The notes: generated by a model from the sequence alone, not told the origin. A stretch of DNA of 64,000 bases from Hyphomicrobiales bacterium (GCA_900471815.1 UICE01000001.1:211114-275113), one strand, 5' to 3'. Shown: positions 9,039-19,719, counted from the first letter of the stretch. Numbers and translations are program-made.

Positions 9039-10121
9039 TCATTCGTCATCCGCTGATGGCTCGACAACACCTTGGCGCTGGCTACGCGGCCTGCGTTCTG
9101 CGTGACGCAGGGGAACAATTCTAACCTTACGTATGCGGCGTGGATCGGCTTCCAAAACGTGAAACTCATATCCGGGAACGGCCTGGACCATTTCGCCACG
9201 CACGGGAATGCGTCCGAGAATCGAGAAGATCAGGCCACCGACCGTATCAACATCCTCACCATGTTCGCCGACGACGAAGCCTGAACCGATCTTTTCAGAC
9301 ACTTCGTCAAGATCCGCCCGGGCATCCGTAATGAACACACCCTCCGGATCCTCGACGATCATCACTTCATCATCGTCATGTTCGTCTTCAATATCACCGA
9401 CAACCATTTCCACGATATCTTCCAGCGAAACCAGACCATCAGTGCCGCCATACTCGTCAATCACGAGCGCTATCTGGATACGCTGCGCCTGCATGCGCCC
9501 CATCAAATCACTGGCAAGCATGGAAGGGGGCACGAACAGGATCGTGCGCATCAAGCTCAAATCTGAAATCGTTTTGGTGAGATCAACATTGGAGAGATCA
9601 AATTTTGCCGCAACCGGAGACTTGGGCGCGCGCGCCGTTTTTCGTGGCGTTTTAACCCGGGACGTCTTGGTAATGTGATTAACCACGTCGCGGATATGAA
9701 CCATGCCGCGGGGGTCATCCAGCGTTTCAGCAAAGACCGGCATACGCGAATGACCGGACTTCTCGAATATTTCCAGGAGATCGCCAAGGCTTGTGCTGAT
9801 TTCGACCGCTTCAATATCAGCGCGCGGAATCATCACATCTTCGACCCGCAGCTCCCGCAGGCGCAAAATGTTATGAAGCATTGCGCGCTCTTCAGGAGAA
9901 AAGGCCGTGTCACCATGATGATCCTCGGCAAGCGCAGCATCAAGATCGTCCCTTAAGGACGTTCCGGGGCGCGCGCGCAAGAATGGAAAGATCGTGGAAA
10001 GGAGCGAGCGCTTTTCTAAAACAGGCGCTCTGGTGATACTTTGCCCTTCGGCATCACTTTCCTGCCCATTCATGCCTTTGGCTGGCGCGGCAGGATCGTT
10101 TTGGTGCGACGTGTCAGACAT
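9039..10121 (-). CDS. corC: CorC/HlyC-family CBS-domain protein
   Basis: 360-aa soluble-type member of the hemolysin/CorC family, associated with Mg/Co efflux. A long variable N-terminus precedes a CBS pair beginning RVEDVMIPRADIEAVEI, with MVHIRDVVNHI and the second CBS ending in EYGGTDGLVSLEDIVEMVVG; a C-terminal CorC_HlyC domain (TVGGLIFSILGRIPVRGE) follows. No DUF21 membrane domain is present. An inserted Lys/Arg/Pro-rich linker lies between the CBS halves. ATG at 10121 has GAGGA 4-5 bases upstream. Position between ybeY and lnt is the classical ybeZ-ybeY-corC-lnt order. Confidence 0.93.
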   Translation of the reverse strand: MSDTSHQNDPAAPAKGMNGQESDAEGQSITRAPVLEKRSLLSTIFPFLRARPGTSLRDDLDAALAEDHHGDTAFSPEERAMLHNILRLRELRVEDVMIPRADIEAVEISTSLGDLLEIFEKSGHSRMPVFAETLDDPRGMVHIRDVVNHITKTSRVKTPRKTARAPKSPVAAKFDLSNVDLTKTISDLSLMRTILFVPPSMLASDLMGRMQAQRIQIALVIDEYGGTDGLVSLEDIVEMVVGDIEDEHDDDEVMIVEDPEGVFITDARADLDEVSEKIGSGFVVGEHGEDVDTVGGLIFSILGRIPVRGEMVQAVPGYEFHVLEADPRRIRKVRIVPLRHAERRPRSQRQGVVEPSADDE

Positions 10122-10135
10122 GGTCCTCAATCAAA

Positions 10136-10624
10136 TTAATCGTCTATGACCGATAGCGCATATGGATCAGGAATTGCAAGCCGCGCAAGAATTTTGCGCT
10201 CGAGCTGCTCCATCTCTTCGGCTTCATCATCTGTTTCGTGGTCATATCCGAGGAGATGCAAAACCCCATGAACGATCAGATGCGTGAGGTGATGGTCGAA
10301 GGATTTTTCTTCATCTTCCGCTTCCCGCACAACGGTTTCGAGGGCAATAACGATATCGCCGAGCATCGGTCCGGGCGCTTGACCCGGTTTGATCGGAAAG
10401 GCCGGAAAGGACAAGACATTGGTAGGCTTGTCCTTGTCGCGCCAATCATTATTAAGTTCCTTGATCGCCGCATCATCGGTGAAAACCAGACTTAGCTCGC
10501 TGTCGGGCTGGTTTCCGCTAGCCAGCTCGTCCCAAACTGCAGCAATAGCAATTGATGCAAGGTCCGACAGCGCCGCCTCCCCTGGCCAGCCATCGGTTTC
10601 AACCAATATGTCAATGTCGATCAA
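10136..10624 (-). CDS. ybeY: Endoribonuclease YbeY (rRNA maturation factor)
   Basis: Metal-dependent RNase for 16S rRNA 3' end maturation and ribosome quality control. The diagnostic zinc motif is complete: [19 protein letters not shown] near residues 118-136, supplying three histidines; [13 protein letters not shown] near residue 62 is also typical. 162 aa. The start is TTG at 10624 with GGAG 5-6 bases upstream; no ATG is available nearby. The start lies 9 bases after the phoH stop. Confidence 0.95.
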   Translation of the reverse strand: MIDIDILVETDGWPGEAALSDLASIAIAAVWDELASGNQPDSELSLVFTDDAAIKELNNDWRDKDKPTNVLSFPAFPIKPGQAPGPMLGDIVIALETVVREAEDEEKSFDHHLTHLIVHGVLHLLGYDHETDDEAEEMEQLERKILARLAIPDPYALSVIDD

Positions 10625-10633
10625 GATACTCCG

Positions 10634-11659
10634 TCAAGCTTTAGGCTTGGCGCCTTCCTTATCGTAAGCACGAACAATCGCCGCAACCAGCGGATGACGA
10701 ACCACATCGACATCCGTAAACTTCACGGTGACGATACCCTGAACATCGTTCAAAATATTGAGCGCTTCCACCAATCCGGACTTCTGGCCTGGCGGTAGAT
10801 CAATCTGGCTCGGATCGCCAGTAATAATCATACGTCCGTTTTCGCCAAGGCGGGTCAGGAACATCTTCATCTGCATTGCAGTCGTATTTTGCGCCTCATC
10901 CAGAATAATTGCAGAATGAGCCAGTGTACGCCCGCGCATGAAGGCGAGCGGTGCGATTTCGATAACGCCTGCGGCGATGGCACGCTCAACCTTATCAGCA
11001 GGCATCATGTCGTAAAGCGCATCATAGAGAGGACGCAGATAAGGGTCGACCTTCTCTTTCATGTCGCCGGGAAGAAAACCAAGCCGCTCACCAGCTTCGA
11101 CGGCTGGGCGGGAAAGGATGATGCGGTCCACCAGACCACGCTCCAGCAGCATCGCCGCATGGGCGACCGCCAGATAGGTCTTACCCGTACCCGCTGGCCC
11201 TACGCCGAACACCATTTCCGACCGGTCAAGCGCGCGCATATAAGCATCTTGCGTCGGCGTGCGAGCGAAGATCGTCTTCTTGCGGGTCGATATCTGGGCT
11301 ACAGCCATCTTGCTCTTGTTTTCCATTGTGGGAAGCGTCAATTGATCGTCGGCAGCGATAGCCATTCGCAAAGCGCCATCAACATCCGATGCGGATATAT
11401 CATGGCCTTTTTGCAAATGTTCGTAGAGTTGATCCAGAGCGCGCCGAGCCTGCTCCGTTGCTCCTGGCTCGCCACGAATAGCGAGCTGATTGCCTTTGGA
11501 ACGGACGTCAACGCCCAGCTTCTTTTCGATACGAGCAAGATTCTCGTCAAACTGGCCGAATAGCGCACTCGCCAGCCGATTGTTATCAAATGTCAGTACG
11601 ATATGCGCCAGGTCCGAGGCTCCGGAAGGAGCGGGTTTCAGTTTTTCGGTGGCGTTCAA
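10634..11659 (-). CDS. phoH: PhoH-family ATPase (YbeZ)
   Basis: P-loop ATPase of the PhoH/YbeZ family, linked genetically to YbeY and RNA metabolism. Walker A is GPAGTGKTYLAV (about residue 156), followed by the family motifs RPAVEAGERLGFLPGDMKEK and Walker B IILDEAQNTT, and TGDPSQIDLP. A KH-like N-terminal region precedes the ATPase. 341 aa. The start appears to be TTG at 11659, with AGGAG 7 bases upstream. It leads ybeY-corC-lnt in the conserved order. Confidence 0.94.
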   Translation of the reverse strand: MNATEKLKPAPSGASDLAHIVLTFDNNRLASALFGQFDENLARIEKKLGVDVRSKGNQLAIRGEPGATEQARRALDQLYEHLQKGHDISASDVDGALRMAIAADDQLTLPTMENKSKMAVAQISTRKKTIFARTPTQDAYMRALDRSEMVFGVGPAGTGKTYLAVAHAAMLLERGLVDRIILSRPAVEAGERLGFLPGDMKEKVDPYLRPLYDALYDMMPADKVERAIAAGVIEIAPLAFMRGRTLAHSAIILDEAQNTTAMQMKMFLTRLGENGRMIITGDPSQIDLPPGQKSGLVEALNILNDVQGIVTVKFTDVDVVRHPLVAAIVRAYDKEGAKPKA

Positions 11660-11710
11660 ACGGCTCTCCTAAAAAAGTATTCGCCTGTTCATATAGTCGC
11701 TACTTGTTCC

Positions 11711-13129
11711 TCAAACCATCTCCCGGATACCGATAAGGCTGTTGGTACCCGTGTCGATGATTCGTACATTGATAATGTCGCCGATTCTGCCGCCGTGTAC
11801 ATCGATAATTACAGGTTGTAACCAAGGAGATCGCCCAACCATCTGTCCAGGCACTCTTCCGGCCTTTTCAATGAGCACATCAAAGCTTTTATTCACAAGG
11901 CTGCGTTGGAAGGCATATTGCTGTTCGCTGAGCAAAGCCTGCAAACGCTGCAATCTCTCGTCTTTTACCGCTTCATCAATATGGTCAGGCAGATCGGCAC
12001 CGGGTGTTCCTGGTCGCGGCGAATATTTGAACGAATAGGCTGCGGCGTAGGTAACGTCCCGAACCAGCTGCAACGTCGCCTCAAAATCCTCGTCCGTTTC
12101 TCCGGGGAAGCCAACAATGAAGTCACCCGATAGGGCTATATCGGAGCGGGCGTTTCGTATCCGCTCAATCAGACGCAGATAATCGTCGCCCGTATGCTTG
12201 CGATTCATCGCTTTCAAAATACGGTCCGAACCAGCCTGAACCGGCAGGTGCAGATAGGGCATCAACATATCGAGATCACGATGCGCATTGATCAAAGCGT
12301 CATCCATGTCGCGCGGGTGACTGGTAATGTAGCGTAGTCGCGCAATGCCGGGTATCTCGGCCAGCCGGTAAAGCAATTCGCCCAGCCCCCACTCGCGGCC
12401 ATCATGCCCCTCGCCATGCCACGCATTGACGTTCTGCCCAAGCAGCGTCAGCTCACGTACACCGGCATCGGCGAGTTTTTCGGCTTCCTTCAGAATCTGG
12501 GCAACAGGACGCGAAACTTCAGAACCCCGTGTATAGGGGACCACGCAGAACGTACAGAATTTGTCGCACCCCTCCTGGACAGTGAGAAATGCAGTAACGC
12601 CGCGGCTTCTCGTCTGCTCCTTTTTGGGAGCGGGCAAATGTTCGAACTTGTCCTCAATCGCATATTCCGTTTCAACGACACGTTCGCCTTTTGCCACACG
12701 CGCAAGCGCCTGTGGCAGGCGGTGATATGTTTGGGGGCCGACAACCAGATCAACAACGGGCGCACGCCGCGTAATTTCATCGCCTTCGGCTTGCGCCACG
12801 CATCCAGCAACGCCGACCGTGAGTTCGCGGCCCTCTTTGGCGCGCGCATCTTTCATTTTGCGTAGCCGGCCAAGCGCCGAGTACAGCTTTTCAGACGCCT
12901 TCTCACGAATATGACAGGTATTGATCAAGACCAGATCGGCATCATCCGCCGTGTCTGTCGGGCTATAACCCTCAGCTGCGAGACTGTCAGTCATCCGCTG
13001 GCTGTCATAGACATTCATCTGGCAGCCATAGGTCTTTACATAGACCTTGCGGGTATTGGCCAGTGATGGCGAATGGGCAAGCGCTCCCAACGTCTCGTCC
13101 AGCTGATGTTTAATAATGATATCGTCCAT
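11711..13129 (-). CDS. miaB: tRNA-2-methylthio-N6-isopentenyladenosine synthase MiaB
   Basis: Radical-SAM methylthiotransferase modifying A37 of tRNAs that read UNN codons. Order: UPF0004 domain with [15 protein letters not shown] (first cluster Cys), then the radical SAM core with [16 protein letters not shown] (CxxxCxxC), and a C-terminal TRAM domain. ATG at 13129 ([15 protein letters not shown]) gives 472 aa, in the family range; upstream codons would overlap plsC and look unlike MiaB. It lies 10 bases after plsC. Confidence 0.94.
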   Translation of the reverse strand: MDDIIIKHQLDETLGALAHSPSLANTRKVYVKTYGCQMNVYDSQRMTDSLAAEGYSPTDTADDADLVLINTCHIREKASEKLYSALGRLRKMKDARAKEGRELTVGVAGCVAQAEGDEITRRAPVVDLVVGPQTYHRLPQALARVAKGERVVETEYAIEDKFEHLPAPKKEQTRSRGVTAFLTVQEGCDKFCTFCVVPYTRGSEVSRPVAQILKEAEKLADAGVRELTLLGQNVNAWHGEGHDGREWGLGELLYRLAEIPGIARLRYITSHPRDMDDALINAHRDLDMLMPYLHLPVQAGSDRILKAMNRKHTGDDYLRLIERIRNARSDIALSGDFIVGFPGETDEDFEATLQLVRDVTYAAAYSFKYSPRPGTPGADLPDHIDEAVKDERLQRLQALLSEQQYAFQRSLVNKSFDVLIEKAGRVPGQMVGRSPWLQPVIIDVHGGRIGDIINVRIIDTGTNSLIGIREMV

Positions 13130-13139
13130 GCAGAGGCTT

Positions 13140-14003
13140 CTAAAGCTTTTTGGCCTCTTTGAAAATAGCCGGATCGGTGAGATTCGTGGCAGTTGCGATC
13201 TCCGGCTCGATATAGTCACGGTCCTGCAGCGACCTTTGCATCATCGCCCGCACTTTCTCTTCCATCAACCGCGCCAAGGCTTTCCGGTCAGACTTGCTGT
13301 CAATCACAACTGGCTCGCCAAATCGGACATCAACATCATAGGCGCCCTCCTTGAGCATCCCGATAAGGCTGGGACCAAGCTCCACGTCCCCCGGCCATGC
13401 GATGATCGGGCGATGAAACCTGCCCATTGGCAGTCCGTGCACCCGCGTATAAGCGATGGCAACAGGTTGGATCGTGACTGTTTCGACGCTGGTTTCGCGG
13501 ATTGCTACTTGCGCAGCACCGAACAGCGATGTCTTGAAGGGCAATATACGGTTACCGTCTGATGTCGTGCCTTCCGCAAAAAGCACCATGACATCGCCAT
13601 CGGCAAGACGCGTTGCTATTTCACTTGCCTGATCATGGGTCTTGCCGCGTTTTTCACGCTCAACGAAGACAGAGCGCTGCAACTTGGCGAAGAGACCGAA
13701 TAATGGCCAGGTAGCCACCTGAGACTTGGCTATGAAAGAGACTTCCGCGATAGCCGATAAAACGACTATGTCGGCCCATGAGGAATGATTGGCTGCAAGC
13801 AGCAATGGCCGATTCTGCGCCATTTTGCCGTGCACATGAATGCGAATTCCAAGCAAATGGCGAACAACCTTATGAAAAAGCACAGGAAGCTTTTTCTGTA
13901 ATGACCAGCCGGTCTTAACGAAAAGCAGTTGGACCGGCAGCAAGATTATTGTGATGAGTGCAAAGCCGGCCGCTGCCAGAATAAGTCTTAGATGTGCGAT
14001 CAT
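13140..14003 (-). CDS. plsC: 1-acyl-sn-glycerol-3-phosphate acyltransferase (PlsC family)
   Basis: Membrane acyltransferase of the LPLAT family, acylating lysophosphatidic acid or a similar lipid such as in ornithine-lipid synthesis. An N-terminal helix (about residues 2-22, [16 protein letters not shown]) is followed by the HX4D motif NHSSWAD, then FVEREKRG and [16 protein letters not shown] (the EGT block). 287 aa from the ATG at 14003, which overlaps the region just after the rimI TAA; a GTG at 14042 would overlap rimI. Which lipid substrate it uses is not visible. Confidence 0.88.
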   Translation of the reverse strand: MIAHLRLILAAAGFALITIILLPVQLLFVKTGWSLQKKLPVLFHKVVRHLLGIRIHVHGKMAQNRPLLLAANHSSWADIVVLSAIAEVSFIAKSQVATWPLFGLFAKLQRSVFVEREKRGKTHDQASEIATRLADGDVMVLFAEGTTSDGNRILPFKTSLFGAAQVAIRETSVETVTIQPVAIAYTRVHGLPMGRFHRPIIAWPGDVELGPSLIGMLKEGAYDVDVRFGEPVVIDSKSDRKALARLMEEKVRAMMQRSLQDRDYIEPEIATATNLTDPAIFKEAKKL

Positions 14004-14004
14004 C

Positions 14005-14523
14005 TTAGCGGCCAGAACCCGTTTCGCGATGTCCCAGGTCACGGCGCATCGTCAAGGCCGCTGAGCGTCCTGAAGGCGTTTCGTAATAGCCGGGCCGTTT
14101 TCCCACCTGTTTGAATCCGAGTCTGCGATATAGAGCGAGCGCTGGTGCGTTCAGCTCATCCACCTCAAGAAACAGCATGGTCGCACGCGCATTGTACAAA
14201 TGGCGCAATGCCGCATCCATCAAGGCATGACCGACGCCCTTGCGCTGAAACTGCGGAGCGACAGCAATGGTTAGTATCTCGGCTTCATCCAGAACAAGCC
14301 GTGCAAGAACAAAACCACCGGGCTGCGCCGCACGATTTCCCTCTTCGCGCGCGATAAAACCAAAGACGTTGGCTTCACCAAGCAGCGCGTGAAAATCGTC
14401 TTCACTCCACGGCTGCCGGAACGTACCGGCATGAATTGGTACCAGATGAGTTGCGTCCTCCCGCGCAAGCGTTTCGATTACGAAGCTGCGCTGACGCAGA
14501 TTATCGAAAGGCAGGCCCATCAT
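14005..14523 (-). CDS. rimI: Ribosomal protein S18 alanine N-acetyltransferase RimI
   Basis: GNAT-family acetyltransferase. The acetyl-CoA loop is VAPQFQRKGVGHALMDAAL near residue 88, and LEVDELNAPALALYRRLGFK plus YYETPSGRSAALTMRRDL towards the C-terminus match RimI. 172 aa. It overlaps tsaB by 4 bp (ATGA), the usual tsaB-rimI coupling, which supports RimI rather than a generic GNAT. Confidence 0.9.
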   Translation of the reverse strand: MMGLPFDNLRQRSFVIETLAREDATHLVPIHAGTFRQPWSEDDFHALLGEANVFGFIAREEGNRAAQPGGFVLARLVLDEAEILTIAVAPQFQRKGVGHALMDAALRHLYNARATMLFLEVDELNAPALALYRRLGFKQVGKRPGYYETPSGRSAALTMRRDLGHRETGSGR

Positions 14524-15206
14524 TCTGCGACCTGCCGCTTCAATACGAAACCCTGTTGCGGCTTAACGTCGAGACCACGCAAATAAAGGGGACTGGGCAA
14601 GGCTGTGTCTTGTGATCGTATTCCGAGTTGCGCAAACGCTTCGATCGTACCGGTCCCCATTGCCGACGCTACGTCCAATGGACGTTCGAGCTTTGCATTG
14701 ACCAGCGCTGAGGCGGAACCGGCAAGAACAAGATTTTGCCCATGGCCGGCCAGTTGTTCCACGATCCCGGGCAAGGTAACAATCATGGGCTCGGAGGCAG
14801 GCGTACTATCGCTTGCGAAAAACTGCGCATAAAACTCATCGCGGCGCGCATCGATCACACTGAGAACTGGTCTTCCGGAGAGGGCTTTTCCGGCATCATA
14901 AGCCAGAGCCTCAAGCGTGGTAACGCCTATTGCCGGACAGCGCAAAGCCAAAGCCAGACCGCGCGCCGTTGCCACCCCTACCCGCACGCCAGTAAAGGAT
15001 CCCGGTCCAATACTGGTGACGACCTTGCCAATTTCGTTGATTGCAATCCCAGCATTGGCAACGGCTTGTTCCATGATTGCCATCAACCGCTCGGCATGGC
15101 CTTTGCCAATATCTTCACTGATCTGCGCCAGCATCGTGCCGCTTTCAGCATCGAAGATGGCAACAGAACAAAGATTGGCGGCGGTGTCGAGCGCAAGCAA
15201 TTTCAT
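14520..15206 (-). CDS. tsaB: tRNA threonylcarbamoyladenosine biosynthesis protein TsaB
   Basis: Partner of TsaD/TsaE in making t6A37 in ANN-decoding tRNAs. It has the ASKHA-type N-terminus MKLLALDTAANLCSVAIFD, then IGPGSFTGVRVGVATARGLA around residue 68, both diagnostic. 228 aa, normal. It begins the tsaB-rimI-plsC-miaB-phoH-ybeY-corC-lnt minus-strand run, in which intergenic gaps are short. Confidence 0.94.
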   Translation of the reverse strand: MKLLALDTAANLCSVAIFDAESGTMLAQISEDIGKGHAERLMAIMEQAVANAGIAINEIGKVVTSIGPGSFTGVRVGVATARGLALALRCPAIGVTTLEALAYDAGKALSGRPVLSVIDARRDEFYAQFFASDSTPASEPMIVTLPGIVEQLAGHGQNLVLAGSASALVNAKLERPLDVASAMGTGTIEAFAQLGIRSQDTALPSPLYLRGLDVKPQQGFVLKRQVAE

Positions 15207-15299
15207 GTGCTATCGCCTAAACAAGAATCAGTCGGCAAACAAGAGCACACTCGGCACGGGCAGCTATTCATGTTGATCGCCGCCCGGCATTGAAAAGGT

Positions 15300-17468
15300 C
15301 TATTGGCTTGCTTTCAACTCCAGGCGCCTGCGGTGCAGGACAGGTTCTGTATAGCCATTGGGCTGTTCGCGGCCCTTGAGAACGAGATCACATGCGGCCT
15401 GAAACGCTACCGACTTGTCAAAATTACCAGCCATTGGCTGATAAAGAGGATCATTGGCATTTTGCTTGTCGACGACCGCTGCCATACGCTTCATCGTCTC
15501 CAACACCTGAGCTTCATTGGTGATTTCATGATGCAGCCAGTTGGCAATATGCTGGGCAGAAATACGCAAAGTTGCCCGATCTTCCATCAATCCGACATTG
15601 TTGATATCGGGCACCTTGGAACAACCAACCCCTTGATCGACCCAGCGCACCACATAGCCTAAAATGCCTTGCGCATTATTGTCGAGTTCACGCTGAATAT
15701 CCTCCGGCGTCCAGTTGGGGCGCAATACGACAGGCACAGATAGAATATCGCTGAGCTTTGCACGCCCCCGCGATTTCAACGCGGCTTGAACCTCAGCAAC
15801 ATTTATCTTGTGATAATGCGTGGCGTGCAGCGTTGCGGCTGTTGGCGATGGCACCCAAGCCGTATTTGCACCAGCCTTCGGATGACCAATCTTTTGCTCA
15901 AGCATTGCCGCCATCAGATCAGGCATCGCCCACATGCCCTTGCCGATCTGGGCATGACCGGAAAGACCACATTCGAGGCCGATATCAACATTCCAGTTCT
16001 CATAGGCTCCGATCCACGACGCCTGCTTCATGTCGCCCTTGCGGATCATCGGTCCAGCTTCCATGGAAGTATGAATCTCGTCGCCAGTGCGATCAAGGAA
16101 ACCGGTGTTGATGAAAACGACCCGTTCTTTTGCAGCACGGATGGATTCCTTCAGGTTGACCGTCGTCCGGCGTTCCTCATCCATGATGCCCATCTTCATC
16201 GTATTCGGCTGCATTCCCAAAAGTGCTTCTACGCGCCCAAACAATTCAGCCGCAAAAGCAACCTCTTCCGGGCCATGCATCTTTGGCTTCACCACATACA
16301 TTGATCCGGCACGGGAGTTCATATGCCGGCCATTTGGACCAATATCGTGAAGTGCCGCCAAGGCCGTGATGGCCGCGTCCATAATGCCCTCAGGCACCTC
16401 ATTGCCATCCTTGTCGAGGATTGCAGGATTGGTCATCAGATGCCCGACATTACGTACCAGCATGAGGGAGCGTCCCGGTACCGTTAGCGGCTTGCCGTCC
16501 TTGCCCGTATATTCCCTATCCGGGTTGAGCTTGCGGGTGACTGTCTTCCCGCCTTTTTCGAAACTGTCTTCAAGATCGCCATTCATCAGGCCGAGCCAAT
16601 TGCGATAGACAATGACCTTATCCTGCGCATCCACTGCCGCGACGGAGTCTTCGCAATCCTGAATTGTTGTCAGGGCAGATTCCAACAGAACATCGGCAAT
16701 GTGCGCCTTGTCTGTTGTGCCAATTGGATGATCGGCATTAATCACGATCTCCACATGCAGCCCGTTCTTGATCAGAAGAATTGCCGTCGGGCTTGCCGGA
16801 TCACCGCGATAGCCCGCGAACTGGCTTTCATTCGCAAGGGAAACAGCCTCATTCCCTGATTTGAGCGCAAGTCTACCGTCTTTAACAGTAAGCGCGGAAA
16901 TATCCGCCCACTGCGCACCTTGCAATGGCGCACTCTCGTCAAGAAAAGACTTGGCCCAGGCAATGACTTTCGCACCGCGTACCGGGTTGAATGCTTTTCC
17001 TTTTTCCGCCCCGCCTTCATCCGAAATTGCGTCCGTACCGTAAAGCGCATCATAGAGCGAACCCCAACGCGCATTGGCAGCATTGAGCGCATAGCGGGCA
17101 TTCATGACAGGCACAACAAGCTGCGGACCCGCTGTCACGGCGATTTCAGGATCTACATTACTGGTCGAGACAGCAAATTTGTCGCCTTCAGGCAGCAAAT
17201 AACCAATCTCACGCAGGAATGCTTCATACTCCTCCGGTGAGTAACCATTGTCACGCCTGCCCTTGTAGAAATCATCGAGTTGAAGCTGGAATGCGTCGCG
17301 TTTTGCCAGCAAAGCGCGATTCTTCGGCGCCAGATCATCAACGATCTGCGCAAAACCTGACCAAAACTGTGCCGCATCGACGCCTGTTCCGGGAATGGCT
17401 TCATTCACAACGAAATCGTGAAGCTCTGGAGCCACTTTCAGACCATTCATTTCGATACGTTCGCCCAT
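15300..17468 (-). CDS. glcB: Malate synthase G
   Basis: Condenses glyoxylate with acetyl-CoA to malate, completing the glyoxylate shunt or glycolate use. 722 aa is the isoform-G size. [20 protein letters not shown] at the N-terminus, [19 protein letters not shown] (metal-binding Glu) and [18 protein letters not shown] (metal Asp) and [20 protein letters not shown] are family signatures. ATG at 17468 has AAGGA 7 bases upstream; the ATG at 17492 adds 8 residues. No glycolate oxidase or isocitrate lyase gene is adjacent. Confidence 0.95.
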   Translation of the reverse strand: MGERIEMNGLKVAPELHDFVVNEAIPGTGVDAAQFWSGFAQIVDDLAPKNRALLAKRDAFQLQLDDFYKGRRDNGYSPEEYEAFLREIGYLLPEGDKFAVSTSNVDPEIAVTAGPQLVVPVMNARYALNAANARWGSLYDALYGTDAISDEGGAEKGKAFNPVRGAKVIAWAKSFLDESAPLQGAQWADISALTVKDGRLALKSGNEAVSLANESQFAGYRGDPASPTAILLIKNGLHVEIVINADHPIGTTDKAHIADVLLESALTTIQDCEDSVAAVDAQDKVIVYRNWLGLMNGDLEDSFEKGGKTVTRKLNPDREYTGKDGKPLTVPGRSLMLVRNVGHLMTNPAILDKDGNEVPEGIMDAAITALAALHDIGPNGRHMNSRAGSMYVVKPKMHGPEEVAFAAELFGRVEALLGMQPNTMKMGIMDEERRTTVNLKESIRAAKERVVFINTGFLDRTGDEIHTSMEAGPMIRKGDMKQASWIGAYENWNVDIGLECGLSGHAQIGKGMWAMPDLMAAMLEQKIGHPKAGANTAWVPSPTAATLHATHYHKINVAEVQAALKSRGRAKLSDILSVPVVLRPNWTPEDIQRELDNNAQGILGYVVRWVDQGVGCSKVPDINNVGLMEDRATLRISAQHIANWLHHEITNEAQVLETMKRMAAVVDKQNANDPLYQPMAGNFDKSVAFQAACDLVLKGREQPNGYTEPVLHRRRLELKASQ

Positions 17469-17572
17469 GATCATGTCCTTATAGATTTGCATTGCATATC
17501 CTTGAACACGCCAAGGCCAGTGCAGTCAATTCTCCGATGGTCTGTGTTGAAATCTGTATCGATTGAAATCGA

Positions 17573-19588
17573 TTAGTGTGCGATCCGCGGACGCCCTGAC
17601 GCTGTAGCGATCAAGATCGCTTCAATGAATTTTCGCTGATCTTCCACCGTTGCCGCGCTGATCTTGCGAATAATTGTGATGTGAGGCTCGTCTGTTCCGG
17701 CCTCGAGCGCCAGTCGCTGCACCTGATCCTTCAGTGTTGATTCGGCAAATGCGATTGAATCTTCCTCAAGCTGAAAATCCTGAACAGCTTCACCCGCCAT
17801 TACCCGGAAAAGACCTTCAACAGGCTGGCTTATATGCGCTTCCAGTGACACCCGGACTTGTCCGACAACGGCTCCCAAAGCGTTTGCCACATCCGTATCA
17901 ACGGGAACGATACATTGAACACCAAGCTCGTCGCCCACAGCAGGGTAATAGACGGGTGCTGACGCTCCAAGTCCGATTAGGGGCCGGTCGATATGCAATT
18001 TGATACCGGCAATACCGCCCACCCCAGATAATGCTCGCTGAACGAGTGCGCTTGCGACGGTTTCCTGCCCCTCAAGCCCGTCCTCCGCAAAGACTGTTTC
18101 AAGAACGACCTCGGATGAACGCCTGATAAGAGCATCATAGGTTCGGCGCGAAACCTCTTCCGGCGTATCGCAAAAAGGACGACCCGCCCCATCCTTGCGC
18201 CTTGCATAAAGAATAGCACCATACCGCGCTGCTTCGGCATTCCAATTGTTCTGAAGACCCAAAACATGACAGGCATCCGAGGGCGTGAACCCCGCAAGAT
18301 GAACCAATCCGCGAGAGACCAGCCGTGTTATTGCCGCCGTCTGCGACACCGAGGCCAATAGACGATCAAGCGGCTGTGGCTCTGTGGTCATACGCTCGTA
18401 AAGCTCGGCCTCTCCCTTGCTCAGGCCAGACGCCATTTGCACCGGCACACCTGTGCGCAAGGCGAAACGTCCATCTAGCCGTCCTGCATTGACCGCTTTA
18501 ACCTGACGGGCCAGATGCTCGATAACCATGGAACCGTGATTGGCCGCGAGAAGTGCCAGCGGCACAAGCCGTCTTGGTCCAAGCTTGATCCCGGGTGTCA
18601 TGGCATTGTCGTCCAGCGACACTTCCGAGTCCCCGCCAAGGCCAAAGGTACGCATCGCCACGGCTTCAACCATGGTGCGAAACCCACCAACTGTGGCACC
18701 ATTGGGATCAAGCCTGGGGCGGCCATCATCCAGCACGGCAACATCAGTCGTCGTGCCGCCAATATCGGAAATAATCGCATTGTCGAGGCCGGTCATATGA
18801 CGCGCGCCAACGAGACTTGCTGCCGGCCCCGAAAGAATGGTTTCAATGGGCCGGTGGCGGGCAAATGCGGCAGAAACCAGCGCACCATCGCCGCGAACGA
18901 CCATTAAAGGTGCGTGAATCCCGCGCTTGTCCAGAAAACCTTCCGTGGCCGCGACAAGCCGGTCAATCATCGCAATCAGCCGGGCATTGAGTACTGTCGT
19001 CAATGCCCGTTTGGGACCGTTCAATTTGGCCGACAATTCATGGCTGCATGTGACTGGGAGCCCTGTCTTATCATGCACAAGATCGCGCACGGCAATCTCA
19101 TGCTCCGGATTGCGCACGGCAAAATAGGCGCAAATGGCAAAGCCTGTCACTTCAGATTTCAGATGTGGCAATGCCTTTTCAAGGGATGACGCATCGAAAG
19201 GTTGAGCACGACCATAGACGTCATGACCACCCGGGATAAATATGACAGGATCGTTGCCAAGAGCATCTTTCAATCCTGCCTTCTCCAGATCAGCATCGGA
19301 AAATCCGATCATCACCAATGCGATGCGCCCGCCCTGGCCCTCAACCAACGCGTTGGTGGCCAGTGTCGTCGACATTGACACAAGCCGGATGTCGGCTGGA
19401 AGCACAGAAGCTTCGGCAATGATGGCATCGACCGCGCCAGAAATGCCAACACTCAAATCATGGCGTGTCGTAAGCGCTTTTGCCTTGGCAATAACGCCGC
19501 GCTCTTCCGACCAGAGTACGGCGTCGGTATAGGTCCCGCCCGTATCCAACCCTAGAAATATTGCTTGCTCTACTGTGGAATCAGTCAT
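17573..19588 (-). CDS. Hydantoinase A/5-oxoprolinase-family protein, orphan
   Basis: 671-aa ATP-dependent amidohydrolase-type subunit of the HyuA/oxoprolinase family. The N-terminal Hydant_A_N domain starts LGLDTGGTYTDAVLWS, and the second ASKHA nucleotide motif is SDIGGTTTDVAVLDDG near residue 280. Such proteins usually pair with a HyuB subunit; none is nearby, and the neighbours are malate synthase and a divergent CDF transporter. ATG at 19588 is preceded by AGGG 5 bases upstream. The substrate is unknown: hydantoin, N-methylhydantoin, acetophenone-type carboxylation and oxoproline members share this fold. Confidence 0.82.
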   Translation of the reverse strand: MTDSTVEQAIFLGLDTGGTYTDAVLWSEERGVIAKAKALTTRHDLSVGISGAVDAIIAEASVLPADIRLVSMSTTLATNALVEGQGGRIALVMIGFSDADLEKAGLKDALGNDPVIFIPGGHDVYGRAQPFDASSLEKALPHLKSEVTGFAICAYFAVRNPEHEIAVRDLVHDKTGLPVTCSHELSAKLNGPKRALTTVLNARLIAMIDRLVAATEGFLDKRGIHAPLMVVRGDGALVSAAFARHRPIETILSGPAASLVGARHMTGLDNAIISDIGGTTTDVAVLDDGRPRLDPNGATVGGFRTMVEAVAMRTFGLGGDSEVSLDDNAMTPGIKLGPRRLVPLALLAANHGSMVIEHLARQVKAVNAGRLDGRFALRTGVPVQMASGLSKGEAELYERMTTEPQPLDRLLASVSQTAAITRLVSRGLVHLAGFTPSDACHVLGLQNNWNAEAARYGAILYARRKDGAGRPFCDTPEEVSRRTYDALIRRSSEVVLETVFAEDGLEGQETVASALVQRALSGVGGIAGIKLHIDRPLIGLGASAPVYYPAVGDELGVQCIVPVDTDVANALGAVVGQVRVSLEAHISQPVEGLFRVMAGEAVQDFQLEEDSIAFAESTLKDQVQRLALEAGTDEPHITIIRKISAATVEDQRKFIEAILIATASGRPRIAH

Positions 19589-19671
19589 GTCGCCCTACAC
19601 TGTTTGTGGAAGAGTTAGCGCATGAGATGCAAAACCACTAGCATCATACCGACCACTTACTGCCGCAAGCC

Positions 19672-19696
19672 GGAACCTTACAAAACATTTGGCGTT
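19672..19696 (+). promoter_or_regulatory. EcfG/RpoE2-type promoter upstream of the CDF transporter
   Basis: GGAAC (19672-19676), a 16-base spacer and CGTT (19693-19696) match the consensus of the alphaproteobacterial general stress sigma factor exactly. It ends 23 bases before the ATG at 19720, so the transcript leader would be very short. Orientation is correct for the downstream gene. Confidence 0.75.
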
Positions 19697-19719
19697 CTCC
19701 GAAGGACAGGGGGCAGACC

